From Archivesica marissinica (taxonomy: Eukaryota; Mollusca; Bivalvia; Venerida; Vesicomyidae), in contig CM026397.1 in assembly GCA_014843695.1 (NCBI GenBank), positions 48,871,217 to 48,935,216 on the forward strand: 64,000 bases of DNA. The letters are read 5' to 3'. A model generated the notes under the pieces. The model did no database searches, was not told the origin of the DNA, and worked only from the letters and a program-made list of their open reading frames with translations. Position 1 is the first letter of the stretch, and each line of letters begins with the position of its first letter. Shown here piece by piece: positions 14,567 to 23,436 of this stretch. Position numbers and translations under genes: made by a program.

Positions 14567-17500
14567 GTATAGGAAAGTATATGTGTACGACTGTGTGAAT
14601 ATGAAATACACATACATATCTATGAATAAGATATATACGTATATGATAAATGCATATGTATATGATGTCAATATAATTTGATATGCTGAAACTCATTGTC
14701 GACCTTGGCCTTTCGCATTTTTATAGCTCAAGGTTGACTACCATGTTTTGGATAGCATACAATCAATTATTCGAGATACATCCCCATCACCGACCTTGTA
14801 GAGTTTCGTTTTTCGTACAAGATAGACAAGACTGGGATACCTCCTCAAAATGTCTTCTTGCATGCATCTTCAAATGCCAATATACAAATTCCACGGGAAA
14901 GGAGATCCATTATGATGTATTCTGGTAAATCTCCCGTGTTTGCTCAATGTATGAAATGTAGTTCTAGCATTTATTTTTTCCAGAGCATGCCAAATACGGT
15001 AGTTTACCACCATAGCACAAGGATGTTTAGGTAGTTATTAATGGCTGCCTTGCTGCAAATAAGAACTTATATATTTAAAATTGCTATATATCTATATATA
15101 TGTAAAGTTGGATGTACACTGTTTTTGATGGTTTTTCTTGTTCCTGTTTCAATAACATTATTGTTGCAATAGACAATGAGCTCTTACAACTAATACTTAA
15201 AGCCTCTTTATGCTTTGTCATTTAAATGGACAAAAAAAAAAAAAACTATTAATCAATTACAGATTTGTCCTAGTGTTAACCTTAACAAACCACAAAATAC
15301 AAAATTATATGTGATTTTGTAAATAAATATATATAAAGGGAGGTAATTTAAAAACATCAATCTCAAAAACACCAGTTTATTCATGCACGGGCCTTTGAAA
15401 CCTTCCTTATAATCCGAAGAATATATTATTGAAAAATAATATCATCAAACAGTACTTATAAGCTCTAATCATCCAATGCATAAAACTAAGTTAAACTTGA
15501 AACACTGTCTTTATGTAACAGTGTCATTACTTATTTTTTAAAATAGTCAATACATGCATTCAAACATACGTATGTATGGGCTTAACGTTTAATATGTTTA
15601 AATTCATGCCACGACGATTGTACACAGCTATTCGTCCTCTAGTTTTTGTTTTTCTATTTGTTCTCTTTTTTCTGGTCAATAAGTATTCATACACAAATCC
15701 AGTCTTATCTTTGATATGTGGAGCAAAGACAACAGCAATCTCTTCCCAAACCTGCCTCATTCTCTAAATTGCATATTATATAAACAAATATGTCCTCACC
15801 AAGATAGGCATAAGTAAATAATATACAACCCATGACCTCTTATCAAATATCATTATGACAATACATAAAGTTACACAGCACGATCGTTTCTACTTATCTT
15901 TCTATGTTTGTATCCTTATTTTGTTTCAATGGAATCTATAATATGCTCGATTAACGTACGGGGCATTGGGAACGATAAAAAACGCATTGAAGTCTTTGAA
16001 TGGTTGAAACTAAAGAGATACAACATTTGTTTTTTGCAAGAAACACATTCGACAATGCAGTACACTGATAAATGGAAATCTGACTGGAATGGTGAATCCT
16101 TTTTCAGTGGAATCAATTCGAATAGTGCCGGAGTGGCTATTCTTTTAAACATGAACACATCTTACAAAACTTCACATTTTACTGAAGTTGTCAAAGGGCG
16201 CCTTATCACCCTAGATATAATAGTAAATGAACAAGAACTCACTCTCGTTAATATATATGGACCTAATACTGATGATAGCAAATTCTTCTCCATACTTGAA
16301 ACATATATGCGTGAGAATGACGATAAAAACTTGATTATAGGTGGAGACTTTAACACTGTCCTAAATGTTGATATTGATAAGAAAAATGGCCAAAAACATA
16401 CACATGTTAAATGCAGAAAAAATTTATACGATATGATAAACCAATTTAACTTAATAGACATATGGAGACAAAATAACCCAACAAACATACAATACACTTG
16501 GCACTCAAATACAAACCCACCCATCTTTAGCAGACTTGATTATTTTCTTGTCAGCCAATATCTATATAACTTAATAACAACTTGTGAAATCCAGCCAGCA
16601 TATAAAACAGATCATTCTATAGTTATGTTTAAGATCAATCTTTGTATCCAGCCAAGAGGACCTGGTTATTTTAAAATTAACAATAGTATTTTACATGATG
16701 ACACCTATCAAAAAACGGTAAAAGAATGTATTAATAACATAGCTAATCTCAATAAAGATGCCAACCCAAACACTCTTTGGGAAATAATAAAAGGGAGCAT
16801 AAGAAATGCAACTATCAAATATTCTTCATTTAAGAAAAAAACAAATGCTAAAAAGGAAAAAGAGCTAATAAAAGACATAAATACCCTTGAAAATAATTTA
16901 ATAAACACAGATAGCAATGATAATCAATGCAAGATAGATTTGAAAAATAAACAGCATGAGTTGAGCAAAATATATGAAGGACAAATAAATGGTTTAATTC
17001 TAAGAGCAAAAGCAATAAAAGTTGAAGGCTCTGAAAAAAACACAAAATACTTTGCAAATTTAGAAAAGCGACATGCGGAAAGAAAGAACATACAGAAATT
17101 GGTATCGGAGGGTAAAGAAATCACAAATCAAAATGAAATCTTAAATGAATTGGTAAAGTTCTACAAAGCACTATACAAAAAACAGGAGATCGGTAGCCCC
17201 ATTATTGATTTTTTCTCTGGGTCTATCAATAAACTTACATGTGAGCAGTCCGCACAATGTGACGGGTTGTTAACTGAATATGAGTGCTGGCAATCTTTGC
17301 TTGATATGAAAAACAATAAAAGTCCAGGCTCGGACGGACTAACAACTGAGTTTTATAAAAACGTTTTGGCAAGATATCAAACTATACTATTTAAAATCAA
17401 TAAATTACTCATATACTAAGGGTGAATTAACAGATCTCCAGAAACAAGGCATTATTACTTTACTACCGAAATATGGCAAACAGTTAGATATTTTATCAAA

Positions 17501-20500
17501 CTGGCGGCCTATAAGTCTACTCAATATTGATTATAAAATTGCAACAAAAGCCATTGCGAATCGAATTAAAAAAGTCTTGCCCATACTAATAAGTAACAGT
17601 CAAACTGGTTTTATGAAGGGACGATATATTGGAGAGAATGTTCGCTTAATCTTTGCGACAATAGAGTATCTCAATGAACAAAACCTTCCGGGTCTCGTAT
17701 TCTTTTCAGACTACGAAAAAGCATTCGACAGTTTAAATCATAATTTCCTCTACAAATGTCTAAATCATTTTAATTTTGGAGACTCCTTCATTTCTTGGAT
17801 AAAAATGTTTTACAATAATATAAACAGTATAATCATTAGCAATGGTTATTTAACAGAAGCTTTACCTATACAAAGAGGCGTAAGACAAGGCTGCCCATTA
17901 TCATCATATCTATTTATTATCTGTATGGAACTTTTGTCACACCAAATTACTATTGATAATGATATAAAGGGAATCACCATAAATAACAGAGAAATAAAAC
18001 AAACTTTATTTGCTGATGATGCATCTTACTTATTAAATGGGGAAAAAACATCTTTTGAACGTTTAATAGATGTAATCACTCAATTTGGAACCATATCTGG
18101 TCTAAAATTAAATGTATCTAAATCAGTAATATTAAGAATTGGATCGTTGCGAAATACAAATATATCCTACTGTGACCATAAAGAATTTCTATGGACTTCT
18201 GAAAAAACAAAAACTCTTGGCATAATTTTTAGTAACAATAATGAACTGACCTTGCATCTAAACTTAGAACCAAAACTGAATGAATTTTATAACTGTCTTA
18301 AACAATGGCAACACCGTAAACTAACACTTCTAGGTAAGGTTATAGTAATAAAAACTTTTGCTCTTCCAAAATTGGTGTATCTATTTATGGTTTTACCTAA
18401 CCCATCAGAAAAAGTGCTAAAAAATATAAATCATGCAATATTTAACTTCATTTGGGATGGTAAACCAGATAAAATAAAACGCAGTATACTTATACAAAAC
18501 TATGAACATGGAGGAATAAAATTAACAGATATACACTCATTTCTGTACTCAATTAAGGCAAGCTGGATAAAAAGGATAACCAATAATAGCACAGGTGCTT
18601 GGAAATGCTTTTATGATAAAAGATTTAAACAGTTTGGTGGAACTCTATTATTTGAATGTAATTTATCACCAAACGACATAAATAGAATGTGTCAAAAACA
18701 ACCATTTCTAAAAGATGTCTTGAATTCCTGGTTTAAAATAAAGCTTATGTATGAACATGATAATGAAAATGTTTTTCATCCCATTATTTGGAATAACTCT
18801 GACATCACAATATCTGGAAAACCAGCTTTTATTCAAGAATGGTACAATAACGGCATAAAATATGTTGATAATCTGTATGATTTTAGAAATAACAATTTTT
18901 ACACTTTTGAAAACGTACAGCAAATAGATAATATACACAATAATGACTTTTTAAAATATCACTCTTTGGTCAATAGCATTCCTAACAAATGCAAACAAAA
19001 AGTGAATCAACAAATTATTACCATGCTAAGACCAGAATCTATGTTAGAAAGAATAAAAAGTCTAATGAAACCCAATAAATTATTATATCAGACACAAGTA
19101 AACTCAAGGAAAATAGAACATAGAACATCTGAGCAAAAATGGTCAAATGTGTTTAGTGATGAAAATCTCAAATGGAAAATAAATTACTGTATGGCATATA
19201 ACGCAACGATTGACACCAAACTGAGAAATTATCAATATAAATTTCTAATGAGACTAATTCCAACAAACAAGTATCTCTATATGTGTAAATTAACTGAAAC
19301 CTCCTTATGTGACTTGTAATATGTCCATAGAAAGTATTGAGCATCTGTTTTGGGAATGTCCAGTCATACAGGACCTATGGACAAACATTCGAAATCACCT
19401 ACGAACCATTGATATAAACATTTCCTTAAATTTTAAAGACATCTGTTTCGGGTATGAAAACAATAACACAGTTAATTTTATAATAATATTGTGCAAATAC
19501 TTCATCTCCAGAATGAAGTATAACAAAATCTTACCAAAGTTTGAATCATTCAAACATTATTTGCATCAAAGGATCGAAATAGAAAAGGATATTGCAATGT
19601 ATTCAGGAAAAATAGATAGACACAATTTGAAATGGTCAAAATTCTTTCCGACAAGCTAAGAAAATATACATGAATACCAATTAATTTTGTACCAATACGG
19701 CACTAACAATAAATTCAACTGATATTAAAAAGAACCCCGTAGCCCAAAATTCCCAGGTAAATAATTAACAAACTTTTATCCTATAAAAAAAAGATAGCAA
19801 GTAGAAACGATCCATCACTCATTACACCTATCTCCATACCTTAAACATTCAGCTGATATACCCAGATTCACACATTTATTCAAATAAACTTAGCTAATAA
19901 TTATGTTATGCATTCATCATCAAGGGACACAACACTCTAAACAAAAAACTATATTTCTTTATACATATAGATAATTGTATACAATTCGATTTATGAAAAG
20001 TGTTTCCATAATATGTGAATGTACATGTATATAGAAATAAATGGGGTTACCCGGATAGGGGCCTCAAAATGAAAAAAAAAGAAGAAAGTGTTTGCATCGG
20101 TGGTAAGTAAGCGTACATTAATAAGGGATACCATGCGCTGTTGATCACTCTATGTAACCACCTACAACAATTGCTCATTCCATGCGCTGTTGATCACTCT
20201 ATGTAACCACCTACAACAATTGCTCATTCCATGCGCTGTTGATCACTCTGTGTTACCACCTACAACAATTGCTCATTCCATGCGCTGTTGATCACTCTAT
20301 GTAACCACCTACAACAATTGCTCATTCCATGCGCTGTTGATCACTCTATGTAACCACCTACAACAATTGCTCATTCCATGCGCTGTTGATCACTCTATGT
20401 AACCACCTACAACAATTGCTCATTCCATGCGCTGTTGATCACTCTATGTAACCACCTACAACAATTGCTCATTCCATGCGCTGTTGATCACTCTATGTAA

Positions 20501-23436
20501 CCACCTACAACAATTGCTCATTCCATGCGCTGTTGATCACTCTATGTAACCACCTACAACAATTGCTCATTCCATGCGCTGTTGATCACTCTATGTAACC
20601 ACCTACAACAATTGCTCATTCCATGCGCTGTTGATCACTCTATGTAACCACCTACAACAATTGCTCATTCCATGCGCTGTTGATCACTCTATGTAACCAC
20701 CTACAACAATTGCTCATTCCATGCGCTGTTGATCACTCTATGTAACCACCTACAACAATTGCTCATTCCATGCGCTGTTGATCACTCTATGTAACCACCT
20801 ACAACAATTGCTCATTCCATGCGCTGTTGATCACTCTATGTAACCACCTACAACAATTGCTCATTCCATGCGCTGTTGATCACTCTATGTAACCACCTAC
20901 AACAATTGCTCATTCCATGCGCTGTTGATCACTCTATGTAACCACCTACAACAATTGCTCATTCCATGCGCTGTTGATCACTCTATGTAACCACCTACAA
21001 CAATTGCTCATTCCATGCGCTGTTGATCACTCTATGTAACCACCTACAACAATTGCTCATTCCATGCGCTGTTGATCACTCTATGTAACCACCTACAACA
21101 ATTGCTCATTCCATGCGCTGTTGATCACTCTATGTAACCACCTACAACAATTGCTCATTCCATGCGCTGTTGATCACTCTGTGTAACCACCTACAACAAT
21201 TGCTCATTCCATGCGCTGTTGATCACTCTGTGTAACCACCTACAACAATTGCTCATTCCATGCGCTGTTGATCACTCTGTGTAACCACCTACACCAATTG
21301 CTCATTCCATGCGCTGTTGATCACTCTGTGTAACCACCTACAACAATTGCTCATTCCATGCGCTGTTGATCACTCTGTGTAACCACCTACAACAATTGCT
21401 CATTCCATGCGCTGTTGATCACTCTGTGTAACCACCTACAACAATTGCTCATTCCATGCGCTGTTGATCACTCTGTGTAACCACCTACAACAATTGCTCA
21501 TTCCATGCGCTGTTGATCACTCTGTGTAACCACCTACAACAATTGCTCATTCCATGCGCTGTTGATCACTCTATGTAACCACCTACAACAATTGCTCATT
21601 CCATGCGCTGTTGATCACTCTATGTAACCACCTACAACAATTGCTCATTCCATGCGCTGTTGATCACTCTATGTAACCACCTACAACAATTGCTCATTCC
21701 ATGCGCTGTTGATCACTCTATGTAACCACCTACAACAATTGCTCATTCCATGCGCTGTTGATCACTCTATGTAACCACCTACAACAATTGCTCATTCCAT
21801 GCGCTGTTGATCACTCTATGTAACCACCTACACCAATTGCTCATTCCATGCGCTGTTGATCACTCTATGTAACCACCTACAACAATTGCTCATTCCATGC
21901 GCTGTTGATCACTCTATGTAACCACCTACAACAATTGCTCATTCCATGCGCTGTTGATCACTCTGTGTAACCACCTACAACAATTGCTCATTCCATGCGC
22001 TGTTGATCACTCTGTGTAACCACCTACAACAATTTCTCATTCCATGCGCTGTTGATCACTCTATGTAACCACCTACAACAATTGCTCATTCCGTATGATG
22101 TTGATCACCGTATGCAAACTGGTACAACAATTTCTCATTCCATATGGTGTTGATCACTGTATGCAAACCGGTACAACAATTTCTCATTCCATCCCCCCAC
22201 CACCTATCCATCCAGATACACTGTGAATGTTTCATACAATAAAACAAAAATCAACTGGAATCATTGCAATAGTGTTATAGTTATTTTAATCCTTTTTGTT
22301 GTTACTCTTATTGGTTTTTGATACGTTTATTTATCATCGCCCCCTGGTTAATCGAGGCCACGCCTCCACATGTATTTTGTTATTTGTATGATAGTGCTAG
22401 ATACAACAGACATTCCAATTCCAGAAGCATCCCTTGTTATTTTGCATATCCTTTTTTTGCATCGATACACTAGACCTTGGTTTATATTAGAGTCAGATCA
22501 GGTATCGAACCTGTGATACCTGGATTCACAGTCCAACGTGTTAACCACTGGACCAAAGACCCGTCTGTAATGTAACCACTTTTCGCATTGCAGATGGTTG
22601 AAAAAAAAGTTTTAACAACTTATATTAATCACTCTCATTTGTGCGTATGTGTGGTCATTCGTGTGGGAGGAAACCAGACTACCCGGAGAAACCCACTTGA
22701 CCCATCTGGCGGCGACAGCACCATTACACATACTTCCCGATCCGAGGATCGAACCCAAGTTGCGTTGGTGAGAAGCAAGCGTGCTAACCACTGCGCTAAT
22801 CGGATTATAATGGAGGTGACCACTAACACAAGTTTCACTGTATAATGGAGGTGACCACTAACACAGGTTTCACTGTATAATGGAGGTGACCACTAACACA
22901 GGTTTCACTGTATAATGGAGGTGACCACTAACACAAGTTTCACTGTATAGTGGAGGTGACCACTAACACAGGTTTCACTGTATAATGGAGGTGACCACTA
23001 ACACAGGTTTCACTGTATAATGGAGGTGACCACTAACACAGGTTTGACTGTATAATGGCGGTGACCACTAACACAGGTTTGACTGTATAATGGCGGTGAC
23101 CACTAACACAGGTTTCACTGTATAATGGAGGTGACCACTAACTCAGGTTTCACTGTATAATAGAGGTGACCACTAACACAAGTTTCACTGTATAATGGAG
23201 GTGACCACTAACACAGGTTTCACTGTATAATGGAGGTGACCACTAACACAGGTTTCACTGTATATGAAGATAATCTAAATGTACAGTACTGTTTATACCA
23301 TGTTTCTATTTAGTCGAACAACAGATTCAAAGTGCCTGTCGGAACCAAGTTCTACAGAGTGAAGGCAAAAGGATGGATGCGAGAAAGCAACCAATCACCT
23401 GCAAGGAAGTCCGACACTGCAACAGCTTCAATGTAA
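1..23436 (+). CDS. RB1CC1: RB1CC1/FIP200 orthologue, C-terminal part (5'-partial, 10 exons)
   Basis: RB1CC1/FIP200 is the scaffold of the ULK1 autophagy-initiation complex in animals; its C-terminal Claw recruits cargo receptors such as p62. I join exons 1-1132, 2103-2228, 5623-5731, 6248-6470, 7380-7428, 8232-8279, 9764-9825, 11695-11822, 13434-13504 and 23314-23436. All have AG/GT borders and compatible phases, giving 689 codons plus TAA from the first complete codon at base 2. The order is: coiled coil (residues 1-240), eight QT motifs (Q at 247-332), more coiled coil (to about 560), and a Claw domain (about 580-670) containing VGDLVLL, DKEYCQAKK and NRFKVPVGTKFYRVK, all strongly like the vertebrate Claw. 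A 19-residue tail follows the Claw. The N-terminal part lies left of the window. Family identity is near certain from the Claw; exon borders are my own reading, not transcript-supported. Confidence 0.93.
734..1003 (+). other. Protein-level repeat: eight LC8-type QT motifs in RB1CC1
   Basis: Gln codons of Q-T pairs lie at 740, 776, 815, 851, 887, 923, 959 and 995, so steps are 36, 39, 36, 36, 36, 36 and 36 bases (12 or 13 residues). Cores are TQTS, AQTN, AQTE, VQTE, IQTD, IQTE, MQTD and VQTE. Six match the known LC8/DYNLL anchor pattern of any residue, then Q-T, then an acid, and five of those have V/I/M before Q. The DNA between motifs has diverged, so this is a protein-level period, not a young DNA minisatellite. 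LC8 binding is inference. Confidence 0.75.
1168..1378 (+). mobile_element. SINE family C, truncated
   Basis: It matches the family-C body in this window (the ACCTCGGTTTAA, GACAGAGACCCATTCCAGAG and GAGCGACGCCTCCTGAAGAG blocks, here in reverse complement), without the tRNA-like head. The rest of RB1CC1 intron 1 (to 2102) shows nothing recognisable. Confidence 0.7.
2103..2228 (+). CDS. RB1CC1: RB1CC1 coiled-coil exon 2
   Basis: Acceptor TGATTTCAG, donor CAG/GTACAT, 42 codons, phase 0 to 0. It begins KLAKLEEEHDGEINRL, a typical coiled coil continuing directly from the first exon. Confidence 0.88.
2244..2464. mobile_element. Tc1/mariner-type MITE, about 220 bp
   Basis: Terminal inverted repeats TACAGTAAAACCCC and GGGTTTTTACTGTA are flanked by TA, the mariner target duplication. 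It starts 16 bp after the exon 2 donor. Confidence 0.75.
2540..2700. mobile_element. Interspersed repeat with CAAACCTGTGTTAGTGGT end
   Basis: ACAGTCAAACCTGTGTTAGT followed by AAGCAGCCAACCTGTATTAAGC-like text also occurs near 26952 and 44879. The same end has been turned into the 35-bp array at 22806. Confidence 0.55.
2757..2956. repeat. 52-bp minisatellite, about 4 copies
   Basis: Unit begins TATTGTTCCCTGCCACTGCA. Starts fall at 2761, 2813, 2865 and 2911; the last unit is 46 bp. Confidence 0.9.
3081..4381. mobile_element. TTAA-flanked MITE (family 3) expanded to 1.3 kb
   Basis: It is bounded by TTAA at 3081-3084 and 4378-4381, with ends TTAACCTTTCCTTCATAGAG and TATGAGGGAAAGGGTTAA. The left part holds three copies of a roughly 117-bp unit (3110-3450). 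The right part is about 16 copies of a 55-bp unit whose last bases are the element's own end plus TTAA. Confidence 0.78.
3505..4381. repeat. 55-bp array made of MITE terminus, about 16 copies
   Basis: Unit starts AATGTATGTCGTATTGGTAA and ends GAGGGAAAGGGTT. Each junction regenerates GGGTTAA. Confidence 0.9.
4597..4846. repeat. 50-bp minisatellite containing exon-edge sequence, 5 copies
   Basis: Starts at 4597, 4647, 4697, 4747 and 4797. The unit contains ACCAAGTTCAATG followed by TAAATTGGACA. Both are found around the acceptor of RB1CC1 exon 3 (5602-5635). Confidence 0.9.
4865..5012 (+). mobile_element. SINE family B, decayed
   Basis: TCCTCGGACTGGGAAGTATG, GAGATGGTATGG and the tail AACGAGAGTGAATAATATAA match family B (best copies 31912 and 43526). 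The head is missing. Confidence 0.6.
5061..5518. repeat. 64-bp minisatellite, about 7 copies
   Basis: Unit AATTTCACGAGGTGTAAAAT and onward, starting at 5061 and 5125 (64 bp). Alternate units carry CCCGTTGG or CCGGTTGG, a two-unit higher-order pattern. Confidence 0.9.
5623..5731 (+). CDS. RB1CC1: RB1CC1 coiled-coil exon 3
   Basis: Acceptor GGACATTTCAG, donor AAAG/GTAATA, phase 0 to 1. It encodes TKFNEAVNRVSKEKDRVIED and onward. Its first 13 bases and the 15 bases before the acceptor motif recur in the intronic 50-bp array at 4597-4846. Confidence 0.87.
5740..6085 (+). mobile_element. SINE family A, interrupted
   Basis: The tRNA-like head (GCAGTGGTAGCTC, then GAGTTTGAGCCCCGCTGG) is followed at 5957 by the body and tail (GGAATGAGGTCTCGAGAGTG, AATCGAGCTAAAATAAATTT). 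About 115 bp of other sequence separates the halves. Confidence 0.7.
6248..6470 (+). CDS. RB1CC1: RB1CC1 coiled-coil exon 4
   Basis: Acceptor ATTTTCAG, donor TTAG/GTATGC, phase 1 to 2. It encodes EEVERLKDEKTKAEG, a Gln-rich coil (LAQQQVQQYRDQLQN), then a Ser/Thr/Pro linker (SDSPDPTVTKSTPS) that marks the end of this coil. Confidence 0.88.
6528..6730 (-). mobile_element. SINE family A
   Basis: Reverse copy: tail AGCTCCATTGCGAAACAAGT, body, then head ending CTGCGCTATCACAAC. It is just downstream of RB1CC1 exon 4. Confidence 0.78.
6876..7105 (-). mobile_element. SINE family D
   Basis: Reverse copy of the family at 28122, with GGGGCTCGAACCCGTGACCA (B-box region) and GGGCAGTTTACCTAACAACA body text. 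Confidence 0.65.
7380..7428 (+). CDS. RB1CC1: RB1CC1 short exon 5
   Basis: Acceptor TATATTCCAG, donor GAC/GTAAGT, phase 2 to 0. It adds SDPEEPGLHKRIKDLED. Its phase fits both neighbours. Confidence 0.8.
7600..8095. mobile_element. hAT-like MITE copy (family E) with nested element
   Basis: It starts CAGGGCTCATTCTAGAGGG. The body has CCC/GGG-rich short repeats (7630-7770), then CATTATAAAGCACTCCTATT as in the copy at 9954-10263. It is interrupted by a TTAA MITE at 7843-8048. Confidence 0.6.
7843..8048. mobile_element. piggyBac-type MITE (family 1)
   Basis: TTAA at both ends and inverted ends CCCTTTCAACACCA / TGGTGTTGAAAGGG. The related host repeat at about 10130 gives the empty site with a single TTAA. 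Confidence 0.85.
8232..8279 (+). CDS. RB1CC1: RB1CC1 short exon 6
   Basis: Acceptor GTGTTACAG, donor GTG/GTAAGC, 16 codons in phase 0 (VVRLRDDEICKMQQKV). It continues the coiled coil. Confidence 0.78.
8325..8760. mobile_element. Cluster of SINE family A parts in alternating orientation
   Basis: Tail half in plus (8325-8462), then tail half in minus (8468-8570), then a more diverged copy in plus (8571-8760). The first two form an imperfect inverted repeat of about 120 bp per arm. Confidence 0.65.
8864..9183. repeat. 41-bp minisatellite, about 8 copies
   Basis: Unit AGTTAGCCATCTGTTGGTGT plus TCCCTGCCATAGTTCCCTGCC, nearly invariant. Confidence 0.92.
9276..9494. mobile_element. piggyBac-type MITE (family 1)
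   Basis: TTAACCCGTTCAACACTACC on the left and TTGAATGGGTTAA on the right. It shares the internal palindrome (TAGATCCAGATGAGCC / CATCAGGATCTGCAC) with the other copies. Confidence 0.75.
9764..9825 (+). CDS. RB1CC1: RB1CC1 exon 7, linker into the Claw
   Basis: Acceptor AATCCCGCAG, donor ACAAG/GTAGGA, phase 0 to 2. It encodes MELSMSASTRSLVQDKVSIT. Joined straight to the exon at 11695 it gives DKVSITSCHVGDLVLL, which lines up without gaps with the vertebrate start of the Claw. That supports this junction over an intermediate exon. Confidence 0.82.
9954..10263. mobile_element. hAT-like MITE (family E), about 310 bp
   Basis: Inverted ends CAGGGATCATTCTAG and CTAGAATGAACCCTG. CAGCTA lies next to both ends, possibly a decayed target duplication. 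Partial copies lie at 7600, 38530 and 41475. Confidence 0.65.
10445..10815. mobile_element. DNA-element repeat (TTACCTCCC ends), copy 1
   Basis: It runs from TTACCTCCCTTGGCAGATAA to CAGGGGAAGTAACTGACC. Two more copies lie near 25960-26262 and 55375-55700. Confidence 0.6.
10985..11150 (+). mobile_element. SINE family B, 5'-truncated
   Basis: TTCGATCCTCGGACTGGGAA (B-box region) through CAACGAGAGTGATTAATATA to GTTGTAAAAGAAATAAAGTT. Confidence 0.75.
11198..11490 (-). mobile_element. SINE family C, full-length
   Basis: The minus strand begins with a tRNA-like head: A-box-like TAGTCCAGTGGTAACACG and B-box-like GGTTCGATCCCC. The body ends in CGATAAATAAACGTAAAACA. The loop between the anticodon-like stems reads CTGGTAA. 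Confidence 0.8.
11695..11822 (+). CDS. RB1CC1: RB1CC1 Claw exon A
   Basis: Acceptor GATTTTTCAG, donor TCAG/GTATGT, phase 2 to 1. It encodes VGDLVLLCLDERLDQYVVF, then FLHTECLSPLGLKS. These are the first beta strands of the OB-like Claw fold. Confidence 0.93.
11940..12376. mobile_element. TTAA MITE (family 3) with its left end tandemly repeated
   Basis: TTAACCCTTTCCTTCATAGA starts at 11940, 12006, 12072 and 12138 (66-bp units, each starting with TTAA). The right end is AGGGAAAGGGTTAA at 12376. The right end is single here, the reverse of the copy at 3081-4381. Confidence 0.82.
12532..12770. mobile_element. MITE family 2 (AACATAGATCCTGATCA palindrome)
   Basis: Begins TTAACCCATTTCATTCTGG. The inner palindrome GCAAACAACATAGATCC / GGATCTATGTTGTTTGC is shared with copies near 27008, 28654, 41155 and 62270. 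Confidence 0.6.
13030..13240 (-). mobile_element. SINE family C, head-truncated
   Basis: The body from GTGTTTTACGTTTATTTATC through GAGCGACGCCTCCTGAAGAG to GACCTCGGTTTAAAG. The tRNA-like part is missing. Confidence 0.75.
13434..13504 (+). CDS. RB1CC1: RB1CC1 Claw exon B
   Basis: Acceptor TTGTATTTCAG, donor AAAAAG/GTATTG, phase 1 to 0. It encodes WLIAEVIDKEYCQAKK, near-identical in its second half to vertebrate FIP200. Confidence 0.94.
13505..15880 (+). other. RB1CC1 intron 9, left part: no gene seen
   Basis: AT-rich intron sequence with a short (TA)n run at 14519-14563. A 66-codon minus ORF (15560-15760) contains RQVWEEIAVVF and a basic run KKRTNRKTKTR, but nothing ties it to a gene. Confidence 0.5.
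15908..19660 (+). mobile_element. L1/Tx1-type non-LTR retrotransposon ORF2, frameshifted
   Basis: An apurinic endonuclease domain comes first (SINVRGI, LQETHS, IYGPNTD, GGDFNTV, SRLDYFLVS, TDHSIV), then a linker and reverse transcriptase (NWRPISLLN, FFSDYEKAFDS, RQGCPLSS, catalytic FADD), then a C-terminal Cys/His motif (ESIEHLFWEC). The frame breaks near 17390 in an A-rich stretch and again near 19310, so this copy is dead. No ORF1 is visible upstream. It sits inside RB1CC1 intron 9 in the same orientation, and ends near an A-rich tract at about 20070. Clade is inferred from motif style. Confidence 0.88.
20131..22190. repeat. 49-bp satellite, about 40 copies plus degenerate edge
   Basis: Unit CCATGCGCTGTTGATCACTC and onward; starts at 20131 and 20180 give 49 bp. 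Copies are almost identical. The main variant is CTATGT or CTGTGT, in blocks (G form about 21180-21530). The right edge (22090-22190) is diverged. It lies in RB1CC1 intron 9, downstream of the LINE. Confidence 0.96.
22315..22567 (-). mobile_element. SINE family C, diverged
   Basis: TTTATTTATCATCGCC through to the reversed tRNA-like head, with TCGAACCTGTGATACCTGGA and GTTAACCACTGGACC. Confidence 0.65.
22585..22805 (-). mobile_element. SINE family B
   Basis: Reverse copy: tail AACAACTTATATTAATCACT, body CGGAGAAACCCACTTGACCC, head ending CACTGCGCTAATCGGA. Confidence 0.8.
22806..23264. repeat. 35-bp minisatellite, about 13 copies
   Basis: Unit TATAATGGAGGTGACCACTA plus ACACAGGTTTCACTG. It is the reverse complement of the CAGTCAAACCTGTGTTAGTG interspersed repeat end. 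It finishes 50 bp before the last RB1CC1 exon. Confidence 0.93.
23314..23436 (+). CDS. RB1CC1: RB1CC1 last coding exon, Claw end and stop
   Basis: Acceptor TTTCTATTTAG, then SNNRFKVPVGTKFYRVKAKG, the most conserved part of the Claw and its ligand pocket. A 19-residue tail rich in Ser, Arg and Ala ends at TAA (23434-23436). The last bases of the exon are already homologous to the 84-bp repeat that follows. Confidence 0.95.
   Translation, partial: SNNRFKVPVGTKFYRVKAKGWMRESNQSPARKSDTATASM

Noticed and set aside
15560..15760. Minus-strand ORF with RQVWEEIAVVF and a basic run
   Set aside because: Faint resemblance to DNA-binding domains, but no splice partner, homologue or repeat support; left unassigned.
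20131..22190. CRISPR-like array
   Set aside because: Direct repeats without unique spacers, in eukaryotic intron sequence; a satellite.
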